Shown here in pieces: positions 11,024-21,776 of a stretch of DNA of 64,000 bases. Source of the stretch: Apiosordaria backusii. Lineage: Eukaryota; Ascomycota; Sordariomycetes; Sordariales; Lasiosphaeriaceae. The stretch is taken from the NCBI GenBank assembly GCA_030549205.1, contig JAUKTV010000009.1, forward strand, positions 1,550,001 to 1,614,000, written 5' to 3'. Position numbers and translations under genes: made by a program. Each line of letters opens with the position of its first letter. Within the stretch, counting starts at the first letter, position 1. Under the pieces are notes generated by a model. It did not search any database, was not told the DNA's origin, and saw only the letters and a program-made list of their open reading frames with translations.

Positions 11024-11945
11024 GATGACTGGTGCTGGTGAGGTGTCGGATGACCGAGACGGAAGGTAAGATGATCGAAGAAAAGTAAAACAAACAAAGT
11101 CGAAATTCGTGCCGTCTTGTGACTTGAGGGAACTGGATAGTTGGTGAATCGTAGAGGCTTTTCCCAAGTTTCAATTCTTGGTTAGGTAAAGTTATTACTT
11201 ATCCTATGCTTCGTCTTATGTCTGTTGCCGGCTGATTGATCCGAGCGACTGGCCAGCTGCCGAGAGGACTCGAGACTTGCCAAAGACTGGCAACCAGTCA
11301 GCCACGAAGCTAGCCACATGGTAGCCTCAGGCCGCAACCATGGCCCAAAAGCCTCAAGGTTGTTTCCTCGCCGTTCCTTGCCAAGGCCAGCCCAGCTTGT
11401 CGCGGTGGGGCAGCCTCTGACGACGCGCTTGTCCGCATCGGTCTGCATGAGAACTGGAAATTGGTCGATGCACCACTCCTTACAGCGCTTCAACCTCCAA
11501 GTTTTTTGTGGCTACCCACTTGAACGGCCAAGTCCCGAATCGCCCCAATTTAATCCGCAGCTACGGAGTAGATTTTTGGCATCCACCCGCACCTTGGGCA
11601 TGAACAGAGGGCATCCCTCGTCTCTCTCGAGCTGCTAACGGCCAGGCGAAACAAACTCCCTTCTTCTCCTTGTCAGTCTTTTTCTCCCAAGAGCCGCGAC
11701 CAGGCGTCCGCTGCTCCCTTTTCCCCCCTCCATCGACGACAACTGACGATTTGCCCTTCTACCGCAGTGCGAGGATTGCGTCCCACCTGCTCAACCACCA
11801 CTATCACCGCACCGCCCGCCACCTCGACTGGATCCTCGCTCGTTTTTCTCGCTCGCCGTGCCAGTAGCGCTTCTTCCGGTCCTTTAGCGATCCATCCTAG
11901 ATCAGCATTTTCTGTTTCTTGTGGTCTGCACAAAAAATCGCTATC
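11024..11945. promoter_or_regulatory. Divergent promoter region, COX19 / DNM1
   Basis: About 920 bp between divergent starts of two genes with mitochondrial roles. The DNM1-proximal part (11640-11940) is strongly C/T-rich, like other fungal leaders. No coding is supported. Confidence 0.4.
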
Positions 11946-14545
11946 ATGGCCGCACTCGGCGACGACCTGTTGGCCACTGTGAACAAGCTGCAGGACTTGG
12001 TCTTCAACACCATTGGAAATGACTCCCTCGACCTGCCGCAGATTGTATGTGCTTGGTCAAGGTCCAAAGCTCTGTATGTTGTCGGAACCGGGCCGTGCTA
12101 ACCCTGCTCCCCCGCTGTAGGTTGTCGTTGGCTCACAGTCTGCGGGAAAATCCTCCGTGCTCGAAAACATCGTCGGGCGAGACTTCCTTCCCAGAGGCAG
12201 CGGTATTGTGACCCGTAGGCCTTTGATCCTACAGTTGATCAACGTCCCCAGTGAGGATGAGGCCGAAGACCCCCTTGCCTCCAGCTACCGGAATCCCAAC
12301 CAAGCTCTCCGGAATGAGTGGGCAGAGTTCCACCATATTCCCAACCGGAGGTTCACCGACTTTGGCGATGTCAAGCGGGAGATTGAAAATGAAACCGCGC
12401 GAGTTGCTGGAAGCAACAAGGGCATCAACCGTCAACCCATCAATCTCAAAATCTACTCTCCACACGTCCTGAATCTCACACTGGTTGACTTGCCAGGACT
12501 GACAAAGGTTGGTGATACTCAGGCTCATCATGCTGTGCGGTTCCTAACTAGTGCACAATAGGTTCCTATCGGTGACCAACCGACCGATATCGAGAAGCAG
12601 ACTCGAAACCTCATCTCTGAGTACATTGCCAAGCCGAACAGTATCATCCTGGCCGTGTCCCCAGCAAATGTTGGCATTGTCAACTCGGAGGCTCTAAAGC
12701 TCGCAAGGCACGTTGACGCACTTGGGCGGAGGACGATTGGCGTTCTCACCAAGGTCGATTTGATGGACCACGGCACAAACGCACTCGACATTCTCTCTGG
12801 TCGTGTATATCCTCTGAAGTTGGGCTGGATCGGAGTCGTGAACCGATCGCAACAAGACATCCAAGGCAACAAGCCTATGGAGGAGGCCTTGAAGTCGGAA
12901 TCCGAATTCTTCAGGCATCATCCCGCATACCGCAATATCGCAACCCGTTGCGGCACCCAATTTCTCGCCAGAACTCTCAACACGACGCTCATGGCGCACA
13001 TTCGCGATCGACTTCCAGATATCAAGGCTCGTCTCAACACTCTCATGGGGCAGACGCAACAAGAGCTCGCCAGTTACGGGGATATGCATTTCAGTGGCAA
13101 AGAGCATCGCGGCTCGCTGATTTTGACCCAGATGACACGTTTTGCGACATCATTCATCTCCTCCATTGATGGTACTTCTACTGAAATCTCGACCAAGGAG
13201 CTCTGCGGCGGCGCTCGTATCTACTACATATTTAACTCCGTATTTGGAAGCTCACTTGAGTCGATTGACCCCACGTCGAACCTTTCTGCGCTCGACATTC
13301 GGACAGCGATCCGCAACTCCACCGGCCCTCGTCCTAGCTTGTTCGTCCCTGAAATGGCATTTGATCTGCTTGTGAAGCCGCAGATCAAGCTTCTTGAACC
13401 TCCCAGCCAACGCTGTGTAGAGCTTGTTTATGAAGAGCTCATCAAGATCTGTCACACGTGCGGGTCAACGGAGCTTTCCCGCTTCCCCAGGCTTCAAGCC
13501 AAGTTGATTGAGGTCGTGTCTGACCTTCTTCGGGAGCGGCTCGGCCCGGCATCGACATATGTGGAATCGTTGATTTCCATTCAGCGAGCGTACATCAACA
13601 CAAACCACCCCAACTTCCTCGGCGCCGCTGCGGCCATGAGTCACGTTGTTAGTAACAAGCAAGAGCGGGAGAGAAAGCGCCTGATTCAAGAAGAGCGGGA
13701 GCGAAGAGAGCGGAGGCGGTTAAAGGAGCTCGGTGCCAATGGTGCGGACACTCCGGGGGAGGAGGAAGAAGAGAAAGCGGCACTAGAAAAGGCCGATTCC
13801 GTCGCGGTGCGGAAAGCAGCCGCCAAGGGTGTCCGCAGCCACTCGCCAGCTGTGCGCGAGACTGCATCTGGCGGTCTTGCTGCGGCGCTCAATGGCAGTC
13901 GGTCGGACTCACCTGCTCGGTTGAACGGACAGGGGCTGGGCAACGCGAAAGATTCCTTCCTCAACTACTTCTTTGGCAAGGATGGTGCCATTGTGCCGGG
14001 TGCGCCCCCTCCTCACTCACAAATGGGCCGTCATATGAATCAAATGTCGGAGCCGACTTTTAGTCAGAGCATGAGGCGACTAGAAGAAAAGCCGATGCGA
14101 TCCCCTATGCTGCCTCTCAGAGGTGACGATGGCATGGACTTTACTTCCAAGACTACCGAAGTTGTAAGTTGTTCACACTTGATATTTAACAAGTTGCTTT
14201 TGTCCATGTGTCCTGACTCAAACCTTACAGACCGACGGGAGCAGCGATCCGGCCATGACGGACCGCGAAGCGATGGAGGCCGAGCTCATTCGGGCTCTCA
14301 TCAGCTCCTACTTCAACATTGTCCGCGAGAGCATTGCGGACCAGGTGCCCAAAGCCATCATGCACTTGCTCGTCAACCACTGCAAGGACGTGGTTCAAAA
14401 TCGGCTCGTGAGCGAGCTGTACAAGGAGTCGATGTTTGAGGAACTCCTGTACGAGGATGATGCGGTCAAGAAGGAGCGTGAGAAGTGCGAAAAGCTGCTC
14501 CAGACGTATCGCGAGGCCGCCAAGATCATTGGCGAAGTCGTATAG
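11946..14545 (+). CDS. dnm1: Dnm1-type dynamin GTPase (mitochondrial and peroxisomal fission)
   Basis: Large GTPase that assembles on mitochondria and peroxisomes, through Fis1/Mdv1-type adaptors, and constricts them. Exons: 11946-12044, 12121-12507, 12562-14163 and 14231-14545, all joined in phase 0; product 800 residues. Seen motifs: G1 GSQSAGKSS (about residues 37-45), the [10 protein letters not shown] switch, G3 DLPGLTKV at the exon 2/3 junction, G4 TKVD (about 225), the middle/stalk region, then a variable B-insert rich in Arg/Glu/Ser (about 505-690) containing the [13 protein letters not shown] segment, and a C-terminal GED (about 705-800). The length and the long insert favour Dnm1 over the Vps1 paralog, which is about 100 residues shorter. 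The P-loop has Ala where many dynamins have a second Ser. Confidence 0.93.
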
Positions 14546-15719
14546 CGGTGATGAGCTCTTTGCACCAAATCAGCGGGCCGCCCGACTGCGTCTGTCATGT
14601 ATCAACAAGTAGGTAGGTAGGTTTTGGCCCACTCAAGGCATCAAGAGACCAAAGAAAAAGTAGATGGGCAAGTGGACGGATGTCTGGACGCTGGAAATGG
14701 GCTTGGGTCTTTGGATTTTGCATGGATTCTTCTAGATGGGTTCTTTCCCCGCGAGAACCTGGTACACATGGCAAACTTCATTTGGGTGGTCGAGCGAATA
14801 TCTCTTGCTTATGTGTGGGTGTTGAGATGGAACGGGGTGAACATAGCCCATCTCAGCTCGCCGCCTCTCCGCTATCATCTGTACATAGTGGCAGATCAAA
14901 CTGCTTCTCAACAGTGTTTGAATGTGTTGTTCATGTCTGCTGTCGAGATTCTTGCATGTGACCGAGGTGCGGGACAAAAAGCTTATCTAATGCACGCACC
15001 CGGAGGACCCAACCCTTGTTCTTCAAAGCCAGATAAACTTTTTGGGAAAGGGCTTGGGCTTGACGCGTTCCAAGCAGACCCACCTACGGCAGCTTCCAAA
15101 CGTTTTCAATTTTGGCAAGGCTGGCCATCAAACTGCAATTGATCTTTACCCAGAAGCATTCATTGCAACTCCATCACCGCACCCACCCCTTGACTCCCTC
15201 GCCAGCCCCTCGCCAGGCTTTGCTGGTTCTCGTTCAACGGTTCTCACCCACCAGACACGCCCCGTCTTGCGCACGTGGTGGTGCCAACGTTACGCGACTT
15301 GACTTGGGACACCCACCTCAGGCTTATTTCTGGCTCTCTCCTGCCTTTTGAGCACGACCAGCTTCGTCTAGCGACGCTCAAGATGCTGGGCTCTCCAACA
15401 CCCAAATTGCATCGGTAGCGGGGTCTTTTGGTTGTATCCAAGAGCCATACATATACACCTTGCCACTGGCAAGTGGTGGGCTCCTATATTCTTACATAGG
15501 AGCCGTCTTGTGCAGGCAACGACGACACCATCAACGTCGTTGTCAGTCCGTCAACCCATCCTCATCATCCCCTTCCTCCCTTTCTCCTCCTCATTTGCAC
15601 CCCCCATTGCTAGACAAGTGTTCACACTCTCTTTTCTCTCGCCACCATCCGGTGCGACATCGTTCTTCTCATTTCTCGCAGTTCAACCCTGTTTCTCACA
15701 CGCCTTGCCTGATCGTGCA
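14546..15719. other. Intergenic, DNM1 3' / F-box gene leader
   Basis: About 1.2 kb. The first part is ordinary 3' sequence. From about 15510 to the ATG the plus strand becomes very C/T-rich and probably forms the leader of the following gene. Open frames here have no recognisable product. Confidence 0.4.
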
Positions 15720-18700
15720 ATGGCCTCTTCACACGCAGGTGGAGATGGCACGAGGCCCGATCGTGCTACTTCACCCGCAGAGATGCTGGGTCAAACCGGT
15801 CATGACTCAAATAGAGTCGGTCATGCTGTGGTCTCCCAAGATCGAGAGTCCCTGACGGATGAGGCGCAGATGCTGACTAGGAAACGCAAGTCGCCTGGCC
15901 ACGAAGCAAAATTGGACACATCCAGTGAGACTTCGCTTCGAGACAACAACAAGAAGGCCAAGATGGAAGATGACTTTGTCGAAAAGAAAAGTGCTCGGGG
16001 ATCACCAAGCGAGGATCGGTCTGGTCTCCCACCAGAAATCTGGCATCACATCTTTACTTTCTGCCCACCTCGAACGCTGGGTACCTTGTTGGCCGTCAAC
16101 AAACTTTTCAACATGTATCTTGATCCCCAGTCGACAGCTCAGAGAGAAGTCCCTGTCTCCATCACTCGCGGCGCCGTGGACCCCATGAAGCCCAACACTA
16201 TCTGGCAGGCTTCGAGGCGGTTGTTCTGGCCAACATGCCCTGCCCCCCTCCGGTCCAAAACAGAGCTCCAGATGTGGCGGCTTGCTTGCTCTCAAAGGTG
16301 CCAATACTGCGGGAAGCTGGATTCCCGAAATCAAGCTTCTGTGCTCGATTCTAATCTTCAGGGTCCCGGGGAACACGGGGTAGCCGCCGTCTGGGCTTTT
16401 GGGAGTCGCGTGTGTGCCGCCTGTCTCCTGAAGCACACCATCAAGGTATATTCATCGGAGATCGTTTCTTGATAATATTGGAGTCTGACATGAGCACGCA
16501 GGAACTCGATTTAGATCTTTCACCCACTATTCCTTCTGCAGTGGTTCCCGCACTCTCCTTTGTGTTGCTCACAAATGACCTTCAGGTACTCTCTACTGCT
16601 ACATATGAACAGGGTCAGCTTTCTGCCGATGTACAGGTTACTAAACGATTCCTTTCTTCCGAGGTTCATGCGTTGGAACGTGAGCTTCTGGAAGTCAAAG
16701 ACATGGGCACTGGGACTGTGACGGAATGGCTAAAAGGACTCCCTGGGCGAGGTAACGATCTCCGGCATGACGCCTCAAAGTGGGAGAAATGGGAAAGTCT
16801 CGGTGGACCCGCGAAAATGCGCTCTCAGCTTTACCCAGGATATACGAAAGAGGTCGCGGGCGCTCTGCCTACTTCTACGGCGCAAACACCGTCTTCCGAC
16901 TTGTCATCTTCGGTGTTGCTAAATCAACCATCCCCGGCTGCTATCCGCCAACAATTTCCCCACGTTCGTCATGAGCGTACCGCGGCGGAAGTGGCCGAGT
17001 TAAAAGCAGCAAGAAAAGCCGAGATTGAGCGACGCGCGCTGCTTTTGGAGCCGCCCTTGGTCCCAGACGTCCTACGACACATTCCATCGTTTCAAGCAGC
17101 TGTGCAGATTCCTCATCCTCCTTTTGACGAGAAAGCCTGGGAAGTCCTTAAGCCGCGACTTTTGGCCCAACGAACTGATGCCGAACAGCGCGAGCGAGAG
17201 AATGCTGCTGCGATCAGGGCCAAGCAAACCTCGCATCTTGAAACCACTCTTGCCAGCACAAAAGAAGCCCGAGACCTTGAAGATAAGGCTTGGGAGGATG
17301 CCCAAGCAACTCTTCGAGAACGGATTGCCGGTTTTGTGGACGAAATCATCAAAGATGGCTGGGACGGGGGCACCAAGGTTACAAAGGCATCATGCGCCAG
17401 GTTTGCGATTGAGGCATTGGGCTATGTGCGGAAGCGATTTTACGCTGAAATCGCCAAAGATGTTGCCGCCGCAAGGGCTGCCGGCCAAACACCGCCTGCC
17501 GATCCTCCAGGAGGTCCCTTCACGCAGAAGCTCACGCTGGAGAATATGAAATGGATTTTTGACACCAAAATCAAACCCATTACAGAACGCTACCGCAAAG
17601 AATTGTTTTACTGCAATGGCTGCGAGGGAAATTCCAAGACGTTTGGGTTCGAGGGTGTCATTCAACATTATGCAGCAAAGCACACAAGCGCCTTAAGTTC
17701 AGGCAGCATTGTGGTTTACTGGAGAGCAGAGTGGCCGGAATATCCTCCATTTGCGGCAGAGGCTCGCCCAGTTCAACACCAGCCTTTCTTCCCACCAGGT
17801 CAGCCTGCTTTCCCCATTACCGGTCCGCCACCACTCCCTGTAAGCCACAACTACCCTCCAGCACCAGTTGCCCCTAGCCACCTAGCAGCCTACCCGCCAG
17901 GCCCATATGGATATGGAAACCCTACCTACAATGACCCCTATCAACCGCCATCACAGCCGTACCCGCTACAGCCCACTCATCCTGTTTCCTCCTATCCGCC
18001 CCAGCCCGGGTATGAGCACCAGCAACCTTACCCGATGCCACCTGATCCATATCTAGCTTACCAGCAACCTGTGGGACATCATCCCCCAGGCTCTGCTCCG
18101 GCTCTAGACCCAACACACGGGTATCCTCCACAACCCCCCCAGAGTGGACACTATGACCATAGCTATCCGCCTTACCCCCCTAATTCAGTCGGCATTCCTT
18201 TTGTTCCTCCAGCGCCAGCATACCCCGATATTTACAGAGCCAAACTCGAGGACGTAGCCCGCAATTCCCGTGAGGTTTGGCAGGCATTAGGTAACATACG
18301 AGGACTCCCTGGCAATGTGCGAGTTTTTGTGACAATTCATCACCTTGTCAGGAGGTTCCACGCTAGATTCTACGAAACGCCGCCGCTAGCCATTTTCATT
18401 GAAGGCTTGTCAAACAATAAAGACATGCGTCCTGTTCGCAATGTCAACGATCTCATCTGCAAGGCTTGTCATCTGGGACTCGGCAACGCCGCCTCGGTAG
18501 TGGAGGACAGGAAGAGCTTTTCTTTACCCCAATTGGCGAATCACTTTCAGTCCAGACACATCGAGCCTTTGCAGAGTTTGCACGCGCCTCCCATGGATTG
18601 GACTTTGGACATGGTGCTCTTGCCTGAGCTGGCTACCATTTCGAATCTTCGCCCTGCGATGTCAGAGGTGCAGAAAAGCCTGATCGCCGAAGCCCTGCCT

Positions 18701-20041
18701 GGGATATTCCAACAACATGGCCCAACACTTGTGCCTGCCAGTTCATACTATTCGCAGCCAACGGCCCACCCACATGAACCGTCTTCCTCTGCCGGATATC
18801 CAGCCGCGCATGGGGTTTCTCGTGCTCCGCCGACCGAGTCGACCCTTGTGTCCTTGGCCAACGGACATAGTAACATGACTCATCTGTATGGGCACTCTCG
18901 ATCTGACGGCGGAAACATGATCAATGGGGCTCCAACCAGCGCTATGCCAACCGCAGTGTCTGATAACGCCCCGAGGCACTCCAGTGAGGGTGGCAGACAC
19001 TCGTCGCAGGGGTCGCGGCCCGCTAATCGCCGGCAAAATGGGTTTCAAAATGGAAAGAAGCCATTTGGAAAGAACAAGCGCAAGAGAAACCATGACGGAG
19101 ACGATTCTGGTGGGCGCAGGGTTGGGAAGGACTTCAGAAGAGATGATACTGGCGGGGATCATGGCGCCTCATCGCCAACCAGAGCGGAGAAAGGACCAAT
19201 ATCGCATCCGTCAGTCGCCAGCTGGCCATCTCAGGATCATAAAGCTGGGGACGACGATGCAAACGATATTTTGGCGGCATTAGAGTCGCATCTCAACCAG
19301 CCGCGCTCACCACCAAGCTCCCATCGACAGACGCCACGTGGGCCGGTATATGACGATGAGAGGATTACACTTGCACCTGTAGATCCCTCTCGGTATGATG
19401 CTAGGACTCATGCTCGGCCGAGTGATGGCAAGGACCGGCATCGCTATCTCGAGCCACCTGCTCGGGAGAGGAGCGCCGGTGATAGGCGCCTCGAACAGCA
19501 GCCCTTGTACCAACGAAGACCGGATGATGAACACCTTGATCACCGACAACAACCCGCTGTGGCTCAGAGAACAGCCGTCGGGTATGCTGCTGCTGATGAC
19601 AGGTACTACGCCCCATATGACTGGCTCTCTTCGTTCTTGCCCGGGGAAGAGCCAGAGCGACGCACTGGACTGCAGCCCCCGAGAGAGGAACCAGTTCATC
19701 CGCGATACCGCGATGAAATAGGTAGGCCGGTCGCTCCACCAGACGGGTGGGAGATCGTGCACGTCGTTGAGGGGGCTGAAGAGTATTATATTCGGCGGCC
19801 AATTCGGCACGACCCTGAGGCCCGGTATCTGTATGAGGAGCGAATTATTCCTCATCGTGAGCCAGCAGATCGCTTTGCTGGCGGCGGTGGATACGAAGGT
19901 GGGTATTCATCGGTTGCTCGGCCTCCTGCAGGGGCTATGCGAGAGCGGGATGTGGCCAGGAGACATAGCACCGACCGAAGAGCTGTTACCTTTGACCCGG
20001 CATACGTCGAGGAGTATGATCCTCGGTTTCCGGCGGCCTAG
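15720..20041 (+). CDS. Large F-box protein with two C2H2-like fingers
   Basis: Exons 15720-16445 and 16502-20041 (56-nt intron), 1,421 residues. The ATG at 15720 is chosen because the frame before it is leader-like. Residues 1-98 are charged and disordered. An F-box-like segment LPPEIWHHIFTFCPPRTLG with the following NKLFNMYLD is at about 101-138, which would bind Skp1 in an SCF ubiquitin ligase. A Cys-rich patch follows (CQYCGKL...CAACLLKHT). Coiled, Glu/Arg-rich helices occupy about 420-560. A first C2H2-like finger (CNGC...HYAAKH) is near 640, then a Pro/Tyr/Gln-rich stretch (about 680-830). A second finger (CKAC...HFQSRH) is near 920. The Arg/Asp-rich tail is disordered. I know this only as a fungal F-box family of uncharacterised function; substrate unknown. 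Confidence 0.82.
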
Positions 20042-20936
20042 ATTGCTGCACTTGTGTTTGCGATGTGGGGCATGGATTCAGGAGTGGTGTTTGTGTTGTA
20101 TTCGTCTCTTTGTATACCTATACTCCTAGATACGCATCATGGGCGTTAGTTTGACTATTGCGGTAGAGGAAGATAATCGTTTTCATCAAGACATAGATGG
20201 GTGGTATTGATCATGATGAACTGGGAGGGATGTCTCTTGGTCTGCTTGGTTTGGGGGAGTTCCAAAATATATCATGAAGAGATCCCCGGTGTTCTTGGTG
20301 AAGACGCCAGTTACTCCGTCTTGGACGTAGCCAGTGACATGTCCAAAAATAGATCTAAAAAGTACGGCGAGAGATACAATGTCAAAGTCTATATGGTTTG
20401 AGGTTGCGGTCAAGGACCAGTGATGAGCTACTCCCGTGGCCATGAATTGTGCCAAGCAGCCGTGCTGCTGATTCGTCTATTCTTCATCCCATGACTGTTT
20501 CATGCCACCGGGGTCTAGTGTCAAGTGTTTAAACTGCTAAACCGGAGGGAGCCTTTTCGATTGATCACTGAATCGTCTATGAAGGCTCGAGAACTGGCCA
20601 CCTTCACATTCGTATTATTGTAGGTCTGTGGCTTTTCTGGTTTTGTCCGTAACCCATCAGCAAGAAACTCTCCATCTACTTACGCTACACAAACCACGAA
20701 AATGCAGCAACCGTGCCACGCAATCAGCTCCTCGACTGGCTGGTTCGTCCACAATAAATGTGATTAAACAATTCGAGAAGGACTTCGAAGGGTTTTCTGA
20801 TGTATCTAGTGGAATGTGTCGAAGCTCGGGATGCTAGGTAAATGGCAGGATGAAATACTGGCGCCGAGCACAGGGGGCATTCAAATTGTCGAAGTGGCTA
20901 GAGAGAGCTCGTTGAACATTTTCGAGGGATATAACT
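20042..20936. other. Intergenic, F-box gene 3' side to the inverted-repeat element
   Basis: About 900 bp with no supported gene. Short open frames on both strands lack codon bias or known motifs. The 3' UTR of the F-box gene should lie in the first few hundred bases. Confidence 0.4.
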
Positions 20937-20939
20937 CTT

Positions 20940-20990
20940 GAGCAATAGTTTTGGGACCCCCCATTTTGTGTTTTAGGACCCCCTGCCCAC
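20940..20990 (+). repeat. Left terminal inverted repeat
   Basis: Reads GAGCAATAGTTTTGGGACCC, then CCCATTTTGTG, a second TTTTAGGACCCCC copy and TGCCCAC. Its reverse complement recurs at 21517-21568 with few differences. Confidence 0.85.
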
Positions 20991-21041
20991 TTTTTTCCCA
21001 CCTATTTCCCTAACCCTGGCCAAAGTTCAAGAATTCTTTTT

Positions 21042-21338
21042 GTGAATTACACTGCAATACAGCCTTTTCCTGTCAAACCCGCCTTTGTGACCACCACTTG
21101 CAACAGCGCAACCTTTACCAAACCACCACCTCTTCAGGGTACCCAGGGCACCCAGGGCACCCAGGGCTCCCAGGGCTTCCAGGGCTCCCACGGCTCCCAG
21201 GCCAACACAGCGGCAATCAACGGGTACGGCCGAGCCCAGTTTAATACCCAGTTCAACGCCCGCTTCCACATTGGCCAGATCACGTGGAGGGCGTATGAGC
21301 AAGCCCAGCGCCAGGGCCCGGCAGGCAATGGAAGGTGA
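21042..21338 (+). CDS. Possible small ORF inside the inverted-repeat element, Gly-Thr/Ser-Gln repeat protein
   Basis: A 98-codon open frame wholly inside the element. Residues about 32-53 are a repeat of Gly-Thr-Gln and Gly-Ser-Gln triplets made by the 9-bp minisatellite. The flanks contain Asn/Gln/Phe-rich sequence (FNTQFNARFHIGQITW) that reads as a plausible protein rather than noise. No signal peptide or known domain is visible. It may be a captured gene fragment, a host-independent element gene, or chance. There is no transposase similarity. Confidence 0.3.
   Translation: MNYTAIQPFPVKPAFVTTTCNSATFTKPPPLQGTQGTQGTQGSQGFQGSHGSQANTAAINGYGRAQFNTQFNARFHIGQITWRAYEQAQRQGPAGNGR
21135..21203 (+). 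repeat. 9-bp minisatellite (CAGGGCACC family)
   Basis: Seven consecutive 9-bp units from 21135 to 21197 (cagggtacc, cagggcacc twice, cagggctcc, cagggcttc, cagggctcc, cacggctcc), then a partial unit. Period 9 keeps the reading frame of the overlapping ORF. Confidence 0.9.
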
Positions 21339-21516
21339 CGTGTTAAATGGCCAGTTTGTTAGTTCGGTAGCGTGAAAATTATATTCTAAGGACTTCGTGA
21401 TGGCTTCATTTTTGACGACGGCGAGGTTGTTTGACAGCAGGTGGAAATGTTGCACAGGACGCAAAGGCGGTAATTTACCGGCTAAAATACAGTTTTTGTG
21501 TCTAAGGTGTAATATT

Positions 21517-21568
21517 GTGGGTCGGGGGGTCCCAAAACACAAAATGGGGGGTCCCAAAACTATTGCTC
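21517..21568 (-). repeat. Right terminal inverted repeat
   Basis: Reverse complement begins GAGCAATAGTTTTGGGACCC and continues as the left repeat, with TTTTGGGACCCCCC in place of TTTTAGGACCCCC. It defines the right end of the element. Confidence 0.85.
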
Positions 21569-21776
21569 TAACTATTTTGGTAGTATTTCATTCCCAGAAG
21601 ATGCGGTGCAGTTCGACTGGGCGGGCCCGGTTCATGGTCCTCTTGATCCAATATTGGGTTGTCATATCCTGTCTCGGCCGGATAACCAGGTAGCCTAGAC
21701 AGAGAGCACAAAAGTATCTTTTGATTCATCATCATCATCATTATTCTGTTCACCATACATTTAATATCTAACCCCT

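Larger units (their letters stand above)
20937..21568. mobile_element. Non-autonomous terminal-inverted-repeat element (MITE-like)
   Basis: A segment of about 630 bp bounded by near-perfect terminal inverted repeats of about 51 bp (20940-20990 and 21517-21568) starting GAGCAATAGTTTTGGGACCC. They differ by a few substitutions and one C. No transposase is encoded, so it would need help in trans. Each terminal repeat itself contains two direct copies of TTTTGGGACCCCC separated by ATTTTGTG, suggestive of a repeated transposase-binding site. TAACT occurs just outside the right end (21569-21573) and at 20932-20936, 3 bp outside the left one, so a 5-bp target duplication is possible but uncertain. 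The element lies about 210 bp downstream of the amylase stop codon. Confidence 0.72.

Noticed and set aside
21005..21020. CCCTAACCC telomere-like motif
   Set aside because: A single short occurrence inside the element, with no tandem array; not a telomere or telomeric relic.
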